Shown here in pieces: positions 42,598-50,341 of a stretch of DNA of 52,338 nt. Each line of letters begins with the position of its first letter. Position 1 is the stretch's first letter. The DNA is from a virus, in the IMG/VR virus record IMGVR_UViG_3300006638_000005, positions 1 to 52,338 of that record; one strand, 5' to 3'. Position numbers and translations under genes: made by a program. The notes under the pieces are model-generated. The model was not told where the DNA came from. It did not search any database and saw nothing but the letters and a program-made list of their open reading frames with translations.

Positions 42598-43219
42598 ACT
42601 TTACAAGACCGTCCCGAGTGAATGGTCGGATTTCTTCCCTATTTACGACGAGGCCGTTCGTACCGCCCCGCGCGGCTCTATCCTCATAGAGGTCGGGTCT
42701 TTCTGGGGCAAGAGCGTTATTTACCTCGCCGAAGCCGCCAAACTCGCCGACAAAGACCTGCGCGTCTACTGTATCGACATATGGGCCGCGAACCCTTCCA
42801 ACAACCCCGGCATGTTCGACCCGGAGCATGGCGCGAAAGGCCACATTGAACCCGTGATCCACGCGCAGCACCACGACTCGCTGTTCGAAACCTTCGCTTA
42901 CTTCGTGGACAAGACACGATTGTCGCCGGACCCGTTAAGGATCATGCGTATGGACTCGCTCGAAGCCGCCACTATGTTCAGGGGCATCGAAGCCGCGGGC
43001 GGCGACATCCACTTTCTGTTTCTGGACGACGACCACGAGTACGCGCACCTGAAGCGAGAACTCGAAGCGTGGGAGCCCATCATGGGCAAAGACAGCATCA
43101 TCGCCGGCCACGACGTTACCGAGGAGTTTCATGGCGTCGAGGAAGCCGTGCGTGAGTACTTTGGCGAAGGCAATTACAAAGTGGAGTGCGGGCGCTCCTG
43201 GGTGGTGAGGCTGAAATGA
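42581..43219 (+). CDS. Class I SAM-dependent methyltransferase (TylF/Methyltransf_24-like)
   Basis: 212 aa from ATG 42581. Motif I is ILIEVGSFWGKSVIYLAEAA; later acidic motif IDIW and FLFLDDDHEYAHLKRELEAW fit the O-methyltransferases acting on sugars or small molecules. It is paralogous to the gene at 45371-46144 (same IEVG/DADHEY layout). Confidence 0.75.
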   Translation: MPQTPELYKTVPSEWSDFFPIYDEAVRTAPRGSILIEVGSFWGKSVIYLAEAAKLADKDLRVYCIDIWAANPSNNPGMFDPEHGAKGHIEPVIHAQHHDSLFETFAYFVDKTRLSPDPLRIMRMDSLEAATMFRGIEAAGGDIHFLFLDDDHEYAHLKRELEAWEPIMGKDSIIAGHDVTEEFHGVEEAVREYFGEGNYKVECGRSWVVRLK

Positions 43220-44496
43220 AAGCTCTTATAACCGGTATCACAGGCCAGGACGGGTCGTACCTCGCCGAACTCCTGCTCTCAAAAGGCTACGAGGTTCATG
43301 GCATCGTCCGTCGTATCTCGCAGCCTAACCTGTCGAATATCGACGCGATCCACGACAATCCGTCACTGACGCTGCACACAGGCGACATGACGGACGGGTC
43401 CAGCCTGTTTCGTATCGTCGAGCACGTCCAGCCCGACGAAATCTACAACCTGGCCGCCATGTCGCAGGTACGCGATTCCTACGACCACCCGGAAGTGACG
43501 CAGGACATCAACGCGGGCGGGTTGCTCCGTATTATGGAGAGCTGCCGAACGCTCGGACTGCGTGCAAAAATATACCAGGCGTGTTCTTCAGAAATGTTCG
43601 GGCGTGTACAGGAGACCCCACAGACCGAGACCACGCCGTTCTATCCGCGTTCGCCGTATGGCGCGTCCAAGATCGCGGCGTTTAACCTGGCCCGCGTATG
43701 GCGCGAAGCCTATGGAACGCGCGTCTACTGCGGCATACTCTTTAACCACGAGAGCCCACGCCGAGGCTCCGCGTTCCTGAGCCGCAAGGTTTGTATCGCT
43801 GTGGCTGAGATCGCCACAGGTCGCCGCGACAAGCTGGTGCTCGGGAACCTGTCAGCGAAACGAGACTGGGGCTACGCGCCCGAGTACGTGGAGTGGATCT
43901 GGCGCATAATGCAGTACCTGGTTCCTGACGACTTTGTGATCGCGACGGGAGAGACACATTCGGTGAAAGAGTTCGTCGCGGCCGCGTTCCTGTGCGCGGG
44001 CATACCGGACTGGCGGCGTTACGTGGAGTACGACCGCGACCTGACCCGGCCCGCCGAAGTGGACCTGTTATGCGGCGATGCGTCCAAAAGCAGACGCGTT
44101 CTCGGGTTCGAACCGAAGGTAAAGTTCGCGGAGCTGGTGAAGATCATGGTTGACGCCGAACTTCGAAAGTTGTCGCCGTTATCGGTGCCGTCGGGCCATA
44201 GCGACGACCGCCGCTACCTGTATACGTTTCCCGAAGCGAAGCTGATAACGGTAAAACAGGATTGCACGCTGGGCGCGCATTACCACAAACGAAAGACCGA
44301 GTTGTTCATGCTGTCCGAAGGCTGCGGCACGCTGGTGCTGGAAGCTGAAGAGATCCTGATGGAGATCGGAAAAATATACACCGTCAATCCAGGCACGCTG
44401 CACACTTTCAAGCTGCAGGCGGGCAGCGTACTTGTCGGACTCAACAGCACCGTATACGACCCGTCCGACGACTACAAAGTGGAGTTTACAAAATGA
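43216..44496 (+). CDS. gmd: GDP-mannose 4,6-dehydratase fused to a cupin domain
   Basis: 426 aa. Residues ~1-320: Rossmann GITGQDG (7-13), SSEMFG with Ser/Glu catalytic residues (~124-126), Tyr148-x3-Lys152 (YGASK) and FNHESPRRG, all typical of Gmd, which makes GDP-4-keto-6-deoxymannose using NADP. Residues ~325-426: a cupin barrel (GAHYHKRKTELFMLSEGCGT; NPGTLHTF). The fusion could couple dehydration to an epimerase or isomerase-like step. Start overlaps the methyltransferase stop (ATGA). Confidence 0.85.
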   Translation: MKALITGITGQDGSYLAELLLSKGYEVHGIVRRISQPNLSNIDAIHDNPSLTLHTGDMTDGSSLFRIVEHVQPDEIYNLAAMSQVRDSYDHPEVTQDINAGGLLRIMESCRTLGLRAKIYQACSSEMFGRVQETPQTETTPFYPRSPYGASKIAAFNLARVWREAYGTRVYCGILFNHESPRRGSAFLSRKVCIAVAEIATGRRDKLVLGNLSAKRDWGYAPEYVEWIWRIMQYLVPDDFVIATGETHSVKEFVAAAFLCAGIPDWRRYVEYDRDLTRPAEVDLLCGDASKSRRVLGFEPKVKFAELVKIMVDAELRKLSPLSVPSGHSDDRRYLYTFPEAKLITVKQDCTLGAHYHKRKTELFMLSEGCGTLVLEAEEILMEIGKIYTVNPGTLHTFKLQAGSVLVGLNSTVYDPSDDYKVEFTK

Positions 44497-45371
44497 ACGT
44501 CGTTACCGTCAACCTGTTTAAACGCCCGTTCCACGCGCGCTTGTGCCTTGAAGCGCTGTCACGTGCGCAGCGCTGGTCGGCGACAGCGGAGTCACGGGGC
44601 TGGGCCGGCGTTATAGCCGTGTGCCTCGCGGCGAACGCATTCGAACACCCGCACGTAATAGCCGAAGCGGAAGGCGTCGTCGCGCGCAACCCGGACGTGC
44701 CGTTCGAGTTCTGGCACGCGTCGCACACGCCCAGTAACCCGCACGCCATGAGCAAATGGATGCTCGACAGGGCGTTCGCGGCGGGCGCGGACATGGCATT
44801 GTATGTGGAAGACGACGCGGTAATGGCGCCGGATGCGTTCCTGATGTGCGAGTGGACGCGCAACGCCGCTAACGGCCTGTTTGCCGGTCCTGCCGGGTTA
44901 CAGCATGACGTGCCTATACTCGGCTGCTGCCTGTATCACGAAACCATTCCGGCGCAGTACATAGCCGAAGGACGCCCTGAAGGCCCGGACGCGCGCCTGC
45001 TCCATATGTCCAATGGGCTTAATACGTGCGGCGGTACCGCGTTCCTGCGCGACCCGTACCTGCACTATCTGCAGAAGAACTGGAACTGCAAGACGCTTGA
45101 GCCTAAAGGGTTTGACTACTCCGCGCATTACCTGATGTATGTGAACAGCCTTTTCATGGTGTGGCCGGACCTGTCACGGTCGCATAACACCGGGTATGAG
45201 CTGGGCTCTATATCGCAGCCGAACTGGGCGCAGTATTTTGGCAAGTCCATCTGGACGCATACACCACAGGCGGCGCGCGACTGGCGCGAGTTCAGGATGG
45301 ATGGCGCGGTGCCGCGGCGTCATATGGAACCGTGGATGGAAGCGGAGCTGCGAAAGGACGGGTTGCTCTAA
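44493..45371 (+). CDS. Glycosyltransferase-like protein (GT-A), 292 aa
   Basis: Starts MNVVTVNLFKRPFHARLCLE, the strand-helix start of a GT-A fold; YVEDDAVMAPDAF carries the DxD-like acidic motif binding nucleotide sugar via a metal ion. It overlaps Gmd by 4 bases. The acceptor is unknown. Confidence 0.65.
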   Translation: MNVVTVNLFKRPFHARLCLEALSRAQRWSATAESRGWAGVIAVCLAANAFEHPHVIAEAEGVVARNPDVPFEFWHASHTPSNPHAMSKWMLDRAFAAGADMALYVEDDAVMAPDAFLMCEWTRNAANGLFAGPAGLQHDVPILGCCLYHETIPAQYIAEGRPEGPDARLLHMSNGLNTCGGTAFLRDPYLHYLQKNWNCKTLEPKGFDYSAHYLMYVNSLFMVWPDLSRSHNTGYELGSISQPNWAQYFGKSIWTHTPQAARDWREFRMDGAVPRRHMEPWMEAELRKDGLL

Positions 45372-46144
45372 TGGAAATCATCGACTATCTCGGATCGCCT
45401 CTCAAACTCGACACAGGTGGCCGCGTCACATGGCGCGACGTGCCCGGCTGGATGGACTTTTTCGACCTGTACGATGAGGTCGCCATGACGACGCCGCCTT
45501 ACTCAACCATCGTTGAAGTCGGCGTCTGCTTCGGCAAGTCGCTCCTGTATCTCGCGCAGAAGATACGCGAATCGGGCAAGGACATTAAGCTGGTCGCCGT
45601 GGACGGCTGGCGCGACTATCCCGGTCACAAGTTCATTTACGACCCGGAGGACTCCGACGCCAACGTCGCGGCTGTCAGCGACCTGTCCAAAGCGGAACAG
45701 GATGCCTACGCTTATGCGCGTAAGTTCGGCGGCACCTATCAGGCGTTCATGTACAACCTGCGCTCGTCCGGGTTCGCCGACATGGTGCAGGTGGTCAGGA
45801 GCGACAGCGCCGCCGCCGCGTCCATGTTCACGGAAGCGCCGCCATACTTTGTCTTTATAGACGCGGACCACGAGTACGCGCCCGTCAAGGCTGACATCGA
45901 CGCATGGTGGGCCACAGGACCCGAGTGGATGGCCGGGCACGACTACAATCGCGGCAGCGACATAAACTTCCCCGGCGTCTGGCAGGCGGTACACGAAAAG
46001 TGGGGTGAGCGTAACGTCGGGTGGCGCAACCACACGTGCTGGACGGTGCGGCGCAGTCATCTGGAGCGGCCCGACGCGCTATACAGGCTGTCGCCGCCCG
46101 TACAGGAGTCGATGACGGCACGAGAGTACGCGGAGCGCCCCTGA
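45371..46144 (+). CDS. Class I SAM-dependent methyltransferase, second copy
   Basis: 257 aa, ATG overlapping the previous stop (TAATG). Motif I IVEVGVCFGKSLLYLAQKI; VAVDGW; FVFIDADHEYAPVKADIDAW and MAGHDYN match the Methyltransf_24-type pattern and the first methyltransferase of the island. Likely methylates a sugar. Confidence 0.75.
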   Translation: MEIIDYLGSPLKLDTGGRVTWRDVPGWMDFFDLYDEVAMTTPPYSTIVEVGVCFGKSLLYLAQKIRESGKDIKLVAVDGWRDYPGHKFIYDPEDSDANVAAVSDLSKAEQDAYAYARKFGGTYQAFMYNLRSSGFADMVQVVRSDSAAAASMFTEAPPYFVFIDADHEYAPVKADIDAWWATGPEWMAGHDYNRGSDINFPGVWQAVHEKWGERNVGWRNHTCWTVRRSHLERPDALYRLSPPVQESMTAREYAERP

Positions 46145-46145
46145 C

Positions 46146-46865
46146 ATGAGCGCCCCCGCACCGATCAATACCATCACGATCTGCGCGTACAACCGGCCCG
46201 ACTACCTGCAACAGGTACTGGAGTCGCTGCACGTCGCCTTGCGCCTGTGCCCCGAGTTCAAGGTGGAACGTATCTTCATCGGCGTAGACGACGGCGGTCT
46301 GACTAACCCGATAGAGTTTGACGGTTACAACCTCGAAGTAGTCTACTGGCCCGAACACCTTGGCGTCACGGAGCACCCGCGACGGCTGCTCCAGTACGTG
46401 TTCATAGAGCGCGGCAGCAGCTTCAATCTGCATCTCGAAGACGACACCGTGCTCGCGCCCGACGCGATACGCCTTGTTGAATGGTTTCGTACTCTCATGC
46501 CGGACCCGTCCCATATCCTGTCGCTGCACTCGCGCAGCCTGTCGCCCGGCTGCGACACGAAAGGTGTGATTACGCGCCCGGACTTCGGCGTCTGGGGCTG
46601 GGCCACTACGAGCTACGCGGCACGCAAGTACATCCTGCCCTGGTGGAACCACAGGCGCACGGAACCTTTAGGGTGGGATCATTCGCTGACCGACGTAGTG
46701 CGGAAATATAAGCTTAAAGTACTGTCACCGGCACTGTCGCGCGTCGCCAACATCGGTCGCGAAGGCGGCGCGCATCAGACGCCGGAAGGCTGGGACCTTG
46801 AAATGGAAGGGCTCGTATGCGCCGGGCCGGACCAGATGCAGGAGATTGGAGACTTTCATCTATGA
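46146..46865 (+). CDS. GT2-like glycosyltransferase, 239 aa
   Basis: INTITICAYNRPDYLQQVLE is a classic GT2 opening, followed by VDDGG and LHLEDDTVLAPDAI (metal/nucleotide-sugar site). The rest includes FGVWGWATTSY and a helical end. It closes the glycan island and is coupled to the next gene (ATGA). Confidence 0.75.
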   Translation: MSAPAPINTITICAYNRPDYLQQVLESLHVALRLCPEFKVERIFIGVDDGGLTNPIEFDGYNLEVVYWPEHLGVTEHPRRLLQYVFIERGSSFNLHLEDDTVLAPDAIRLVEWFRTLMPDPSHILSLHSRSLSPGCDTKGVITRPDFGVWGWATTSYAARKYILPWWNHRRTEPLGWDHSLTDVVRKYKLKVLSPALSRVANIGREGGAHQTPEGWDLEMEGLVCAGPDQMQEIGDFHL

Positions 46866-47176
46866 AAGGCCAGAAGCAACGTTTCACTCAAGCCCAGTTC
46901 GATCAGGCGCTCATAGACCAGATCGAGCACGCGCGCAACATCAACCTGCCTGTAAACGCGCTGTCGTCGGCGGCGACCTTCACGGCGCTGGTCGGGCTGA
47001 GGTTGTTCGGCAAAGACTGTAAGCGGTCTGCCGGACTGACTAAGACGTTAGGCGACCTGATCGCGGAAGCTAAAGCGGAACGGGCGCAGGAAGAGATCGC
47101 ACGAGAGAGCACGAGTAGTCTGGCGCTGCCACGCAACCGGATCGTGGTGCCGGGCGATCCGCGCAACCGGAATTGA
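46862..47176 (+). CDS. Hypothetical protein, 104 aa
   Basis: Starts MKGQKQRFTQAQFDQALIDQ. A helical, basic protein with a charged helix (GDLIAEAKAERAQEEIARES) and a Pro/Arg C-terminus. It sits between the glycan island and an HNH gene. No motif recognised. Confidence 0.5.
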   Translation: MKGQKQRFTQAQFDQALIDQIEHARNINLPVNALSSAATFTALVGLRLFGKDCKRSAGLTKTLGDLIAEAKAERAQEEIARESTSSLALPRNRIVVPGDPRNRN

Positions 47177-47203
47177 TTCCATGTCGCTTTTAGTCGACGA
47201 CTT

Positions 47204-47725
47204 ATGAACAACCCTGCTTTGGACGCAGCTATACGTGGTATGTCGCAGCAGGAGATAGATCGCTTCTGGTCATACGTTTACATTTGTACTGACAGTGAGT
47301 GTTGGCCGTGGTTGGGTGGTACCAGAAACGGTTACGGTGCCTTTAGTCTTGGAACCAGAGCAGAGCGAAAAACAGTTAAAGCCAATAGGGTAGCTGCGTT
47401 TCTGATTCACGGCATACCGGAAGATCCGAAAGCAGAAGCACTGCATACTTGCGACAACCCTCCCTGTTGTAATGGCTTTCATCTGTTTTGGGGTACGCAA
47501 AGCCTTAATATGTGGGATGCTGCTGCAAAAGGCAGGCACAGCGCACAGGTGCATCCCGAGACGCGACAAGGGGAAAGACACGCACGCGCCAAACTTGTAG
47601 AAGCAGATATCGTAGTCATCAGGTCCAGCAGTCTTACGCAATATGAACTATCTCTTGTATATGGTGTGGCACTTAGCACCATAGGACACATCCGAACTAA
47701 CCGTACGTGGAGACATTTGCTGTGA
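47204..47725 (+). CDS. HNH homing endonuclease (HNH_3-like)
   Basis: 173 aa. Core: KANRVAAFLIHGIPEDPKAE, LHTCDNPPCCN and HLFWGTQSLNMWDAAAKGR, the HNH_3 signature with zinc-binding Cys. The C-terminal helix-turn-helix (LTQYELSLVYGVALSTIGHI) probably reads DNA. The gene has more A/T-rich codons than its neighbours, suggesting recent arrival. Its stop overlaps the ERCC4 start (GTGA). Confidence 0.85.
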   Translation: MNNPALDAAIRGMSQQEIDRFWSYVYICTDSECWPWLGGTRNGYGAFSLGTRAERKTVKANRVAAFLIHGIPEDPKAEALHTCDNPPCCNGFHLFWGTQSLNMWDAAAKGRHSAQVHPETRQGERHARAKLVEADIVVIRSSSLTQYELSLVYGVALSTIGHIRTNRTWRHLL

Positions 47726-48501
47726 GTATCCTTTGCGACGACCGCGAGGACTCCCTGCTTGTGCAGCACCTTGAAACCTTCGGCCTGCCTCTGTCTGTAT
47801 GCCGCCTCGACTTCGGCGACTTAGCCATCGAGTCCTGTGACGGACGCCTGATCGGGTACGAGCGCAAACGCCTGTCCGACCTTATAAACTCGATGCAGGA
47901 CAGGCGACTCAGTGGTCATCAGCTCCGCGGCATGTACAGCTTATACGACCGTGTCGAACTCGTAGTGGAAGGCGTATGGCGCCCCGGCGAGGGCGGCGAG
48001 ATCATGGTACCGAACGGGCGCACGGGCACGTGGACTACTTACTATAACCACGCAAGGTCAGGGATCTCGTTCAGGCAGGTGGACTCGTACCTATACTCGC
48101 AGTACGAGTGCGGCGGCGTCGCGGTGTGGCGCACCGGCAGCGTGCAGGAAACGGCGCACCTGTACGCAAGCCGCTGGCACTGGTGGAGAAAGGCTTATCA
48201 CCTGCACAAGTCGCATGACGTGCTGTTTGCGAACGAGCCGAGCGCGCAGCGGCGCGGGGCGGTGACGCTGCACCAGGGCGCACCTAATATAGTGACGCTG
48301 CTCGCGGCGCAGTTACCGGGGCTGGACGCAAAAGCGTGGGACGTAGGAAAGCACTTCGCGTCGGCGTATGACATGGTGAATGCGACTGTCGCGGAGTGGC
48401 GACGCGTCGAATGGACCGATCGCAGCGGAAACGTCAAGCACTTCGGGAAAGAGACGGCCGCTGAGATCGTAAGGTCGCTGAGAGGGTTGAAGCCGGAATG
48501 A
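47722..48501 (+). CDS. ERCC4-domain nuclease (XPF/MUS81-type)
   Basis: 259 aa from GTG 47722 with GGAG 9 bases upstream; an upstream GTG is the alternative. N-terminus SILCDDREDS, then DFGDLAIE and the ERK-x3-D active site (GYERKRLSDL). The C-terminal part may include a helix-hairpin-helix. It would cut branched or flap DNA during replication or recombination. Confidence 0.75.
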   Translation: MSILCDDREDSLLVQHLETFGLPLSVCRLDFGDLAIESCDGRLIGYERKRLSDLINSMQDRRLSGHQLRGMYSLYDRVELVVEGVWRPGEGGEIMVPNGRTGTWTTYYNHARSGISFRQVDSYLYSQYECGGVAVWRTGSVQETAHLYASRWHWWRKAYHLHKSHDVLFANEPSAQRRGAVTLHQGAPNIVTLLAAQLPGLDAKAWDVGKHFASAYDMVNATVAEWRRVEWTDRSGNVKHFGKETAAEIVRSLRGLKPE

Positions 48502-48833
48502 GAGACCACGAACTGTACGTCGCCGACTGCATCGACTGCCATAAGCCAGTCGAGTCGCGCACGCTGCCCGTACCGTTGCGCTGCACACGCTGCCGGACGG
48601 CGCTCGACGATAGCCTTAAGCCTACGGTCCTTAACCCTTTCGACCCGGACCAGATGGAAACGGCTGGCATCAGTGAACTGGGCCGCATGAACAAAGGCCA
48701 GTTGCGACGGTTGTCGGGTCCGCTGCTTGTAACGGAAGGCAAAGAGAAAGAGCGGCGTATCGCTATAGTCATGACTTTCGAACTGTACATGAAGATCCAG
48801 AAGGCAATTACAGATGTTCACAAATCCTTGTGA
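48498..48833 (+). CDS. Zinc-ribbon protein, 111 aa
   Basis: Starts MRDHELYVADCIDCHKPVES with a later CTRC, a CxxC...CxxC zinc ribbon. The C-terminal half is helical. Coupled to the nuclease gene (ATGA) and overlapping the UDG/exonuclease gene. Function unknown, probably replication-linked. Confidence 0.55.
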   Translation: MRDHELYVADCIDCHKPVESRTLPVPLRCTRCRTALDDSLKPTVLNPFDPDQMETAGISELGRMNKGQLRRLSGPLLVTEGKEKERRIAIVMTFELYMKIQKAITDVHKSL

Positions 48834-50202
48834 AACCTGCCCTCGCAAACACCGTGCGATAGGCGGCAATGGCCCGCAGCCCGCACGCGTACTCGCTATC
48901 GCGGAACGTCCGGGTCCGCGCGAGAACGAACGCGGCGAGGTACTGGTGGGACCGACCGGGCAGGAGTGGGACGAACTCTACTTGCCGCTCGCCGGGCTCA
49001 ACAGGTCCGAGATCCGGGTCTGTAATACGGTTATGTGCTGGGCCGACTCGAACAAGACACCGACCGACAAAGAGATTCAGGCTTGTGCGCCGTGTCACGT
49101 GCCCGACGAGATCGAGCGTACGAACCCGGACGTAATCGTGCTCATGGGCGCGACGGCCTGTGCGCTCGTGCCGGGTATCAGGCTTGACTACCAGCATGGA
49201 ATACCTCAATCGACCGCGAAGGTAGGTGACCTGTTCGGTTGGCACGGTTACTTGATTCCTATGTACCATCCGAGCATCGGCCTGCACGAGTCGCGCTTTA
49301 TGACTGTCGCAATGGAAGATTGGGAAGGGCTGAAGGACATCATAGGCGAAGACCACTTCGACGACGACCCGGAACCGGAACCCGTCAGTTACTCTGTATG
49401 GACGCCGCGCCATTCGTGGCTGTCCGGCGAGTACCCTGTAGGCATTGATACTGAGTCGCATGCGGGCGTTCCCTGGAGCGTACAGGTGTCCGGTATGCCG
49501 CGACACGGCGTGCTGTATATGGTTAGCGACAGCGCGGCAATGAAGCACTTGCGACTAATGCTGCCGAGTCAGCATAATATCGTGTTCCACCACGCTGCGC
49601 ACGACCTTGAAGAACTTCGCAAGGTGGGTATCGATATCGCGCCCGACCGGTACCGCGACACCATGCAGGAAGCCTTTCACCTGGGCAACCTGCCGCAAGG
49701 TCTTAAGGCGCTCACATACCGCCTGTTCCGGCACACTATGACATCGTATGAAGAAACGGTGCGCCCGGCCAGTGTCAGGGCGTTGCTCGAATGGATAACC
49801 GAAGCCTACCAGATCGCCGTGCTCGACCTGACGTACGTGTCGCAGCGGTTCAGCCCGAAAACAGGCAAGCGACTGAAGGACGAGACCACCAAGAGCGACC
49901 TGGAGTCGCTGTTGACGCGCCTGTTGCGGCTCACAACGGAAATGTCGGAGTACGACCCGTGGGGGTCTGAAGAGGAACCAAGGCTCAATGCGTTCTGGCG
50001 CGAGCCTGTAAACGAATGGATAGTGCAGCATGTTGAATCGCGTATCGGAACTTACCCCCTGGCAGGAATCGCTAATTGCTCAATGGACGAGGCAGTACGG
50101 TACGCAGTCGGTGACGCCGATTGGACGGGTAGGTGTGCTGTTGAGCTTGCCAGGAGGCGACAGGGAGCTTTCCAGATTTATGAAGGAGACAAAGATGCCT
50201 AA
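48814..50202 (+). CDS. Uracil-DNA glycosylase / 3'-5' exonuclease fusion
   Basis: 462 aa. Residues ~1-175 resemble family 4/5 uracil-DNA glycosylase: CETC, motif A (AERPGPRENERGEVLVGPTG), later Cys at 75, 91 and 94 for an iron-sulphur cluster, and HPS (152-154). Residues ~195-462 hold a DnaQ/PolA-type exonuclease: Exo I IDTE (Asp212, Glu214), Exo II near FHHAAHD (Asp264), Exo III YAVGD (Tyr430, Asp434). It would remove uracil and proofread for the separate polymerase at 50341-51807. Confidence 0.75.
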   Translation: MFTNPCETCPRKHRAIGGNGPQPARVLAIAERPGPRENERGEVLVGPTGQEWDELYLPLAGLNRSEIRVCNTVMCWADSNKTPTDKEIQACAPCHVPDEIERTNPDVIVLMGATACALVPGIRLDYQHGIPQSTAKVGDLFGWHGYLIPMYHPSIGLHESRFMTVAMEDWEGLKDIIGEDHFDDDPEPEPVSYSVWTPRHSWLSGEYPVGIDTESHAGVPWSVQVSGMPRHGVLYMVSDSAAMKHLRLMLPSQHNIVFHHAAHDLEELRKVGIDIAPDRYRDTMQEAFHLGNLPQGLKALTYRLFRHTMTSYEETVRPASVRALLEWITEAYQIAVLDLTYVSQRFSPKTGKRLKDETTKSDLESLLTRLLRLTTEMSEYDPWGSEEEPRLNAFWREPVNEWIVQHVESRIGTYPLAGIANCSMDEAVRYAVGDADWTGRCAVELARRRQGAFQIYEGDKDA

Positions 50203-50341
50203 ACCACCCGAAAGACACTGCTATTCATGCGTCAGGTGTTTGCCTGACGACCCCAAAGAAGTATGGTGGGGTGAATCCGGGCAGCCCTACTGCTCCGAAG
50301 ACTGCATGAACGACAACGATGATGCACCGGAAGAAGACTGA
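50195..50341 (+). CDS. Zinc-binding mini-protein, 48 aa
   Basis: ATG 50195 with GGAG upstream. Encodes MPKPPERHCYSCVRCLPDDP and CSEDC, giving several Cys for a zinc site. It lies between the exonuclease and polymerase genes, overlapping the first by 8 bases and touching the second. It may bridge or regulate the two. Confidence 0.6.
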   Translation: MPKPPERHCYSCVRCLPDDPKEVWWGESGQPYCSEDCMNDNDDAPEED

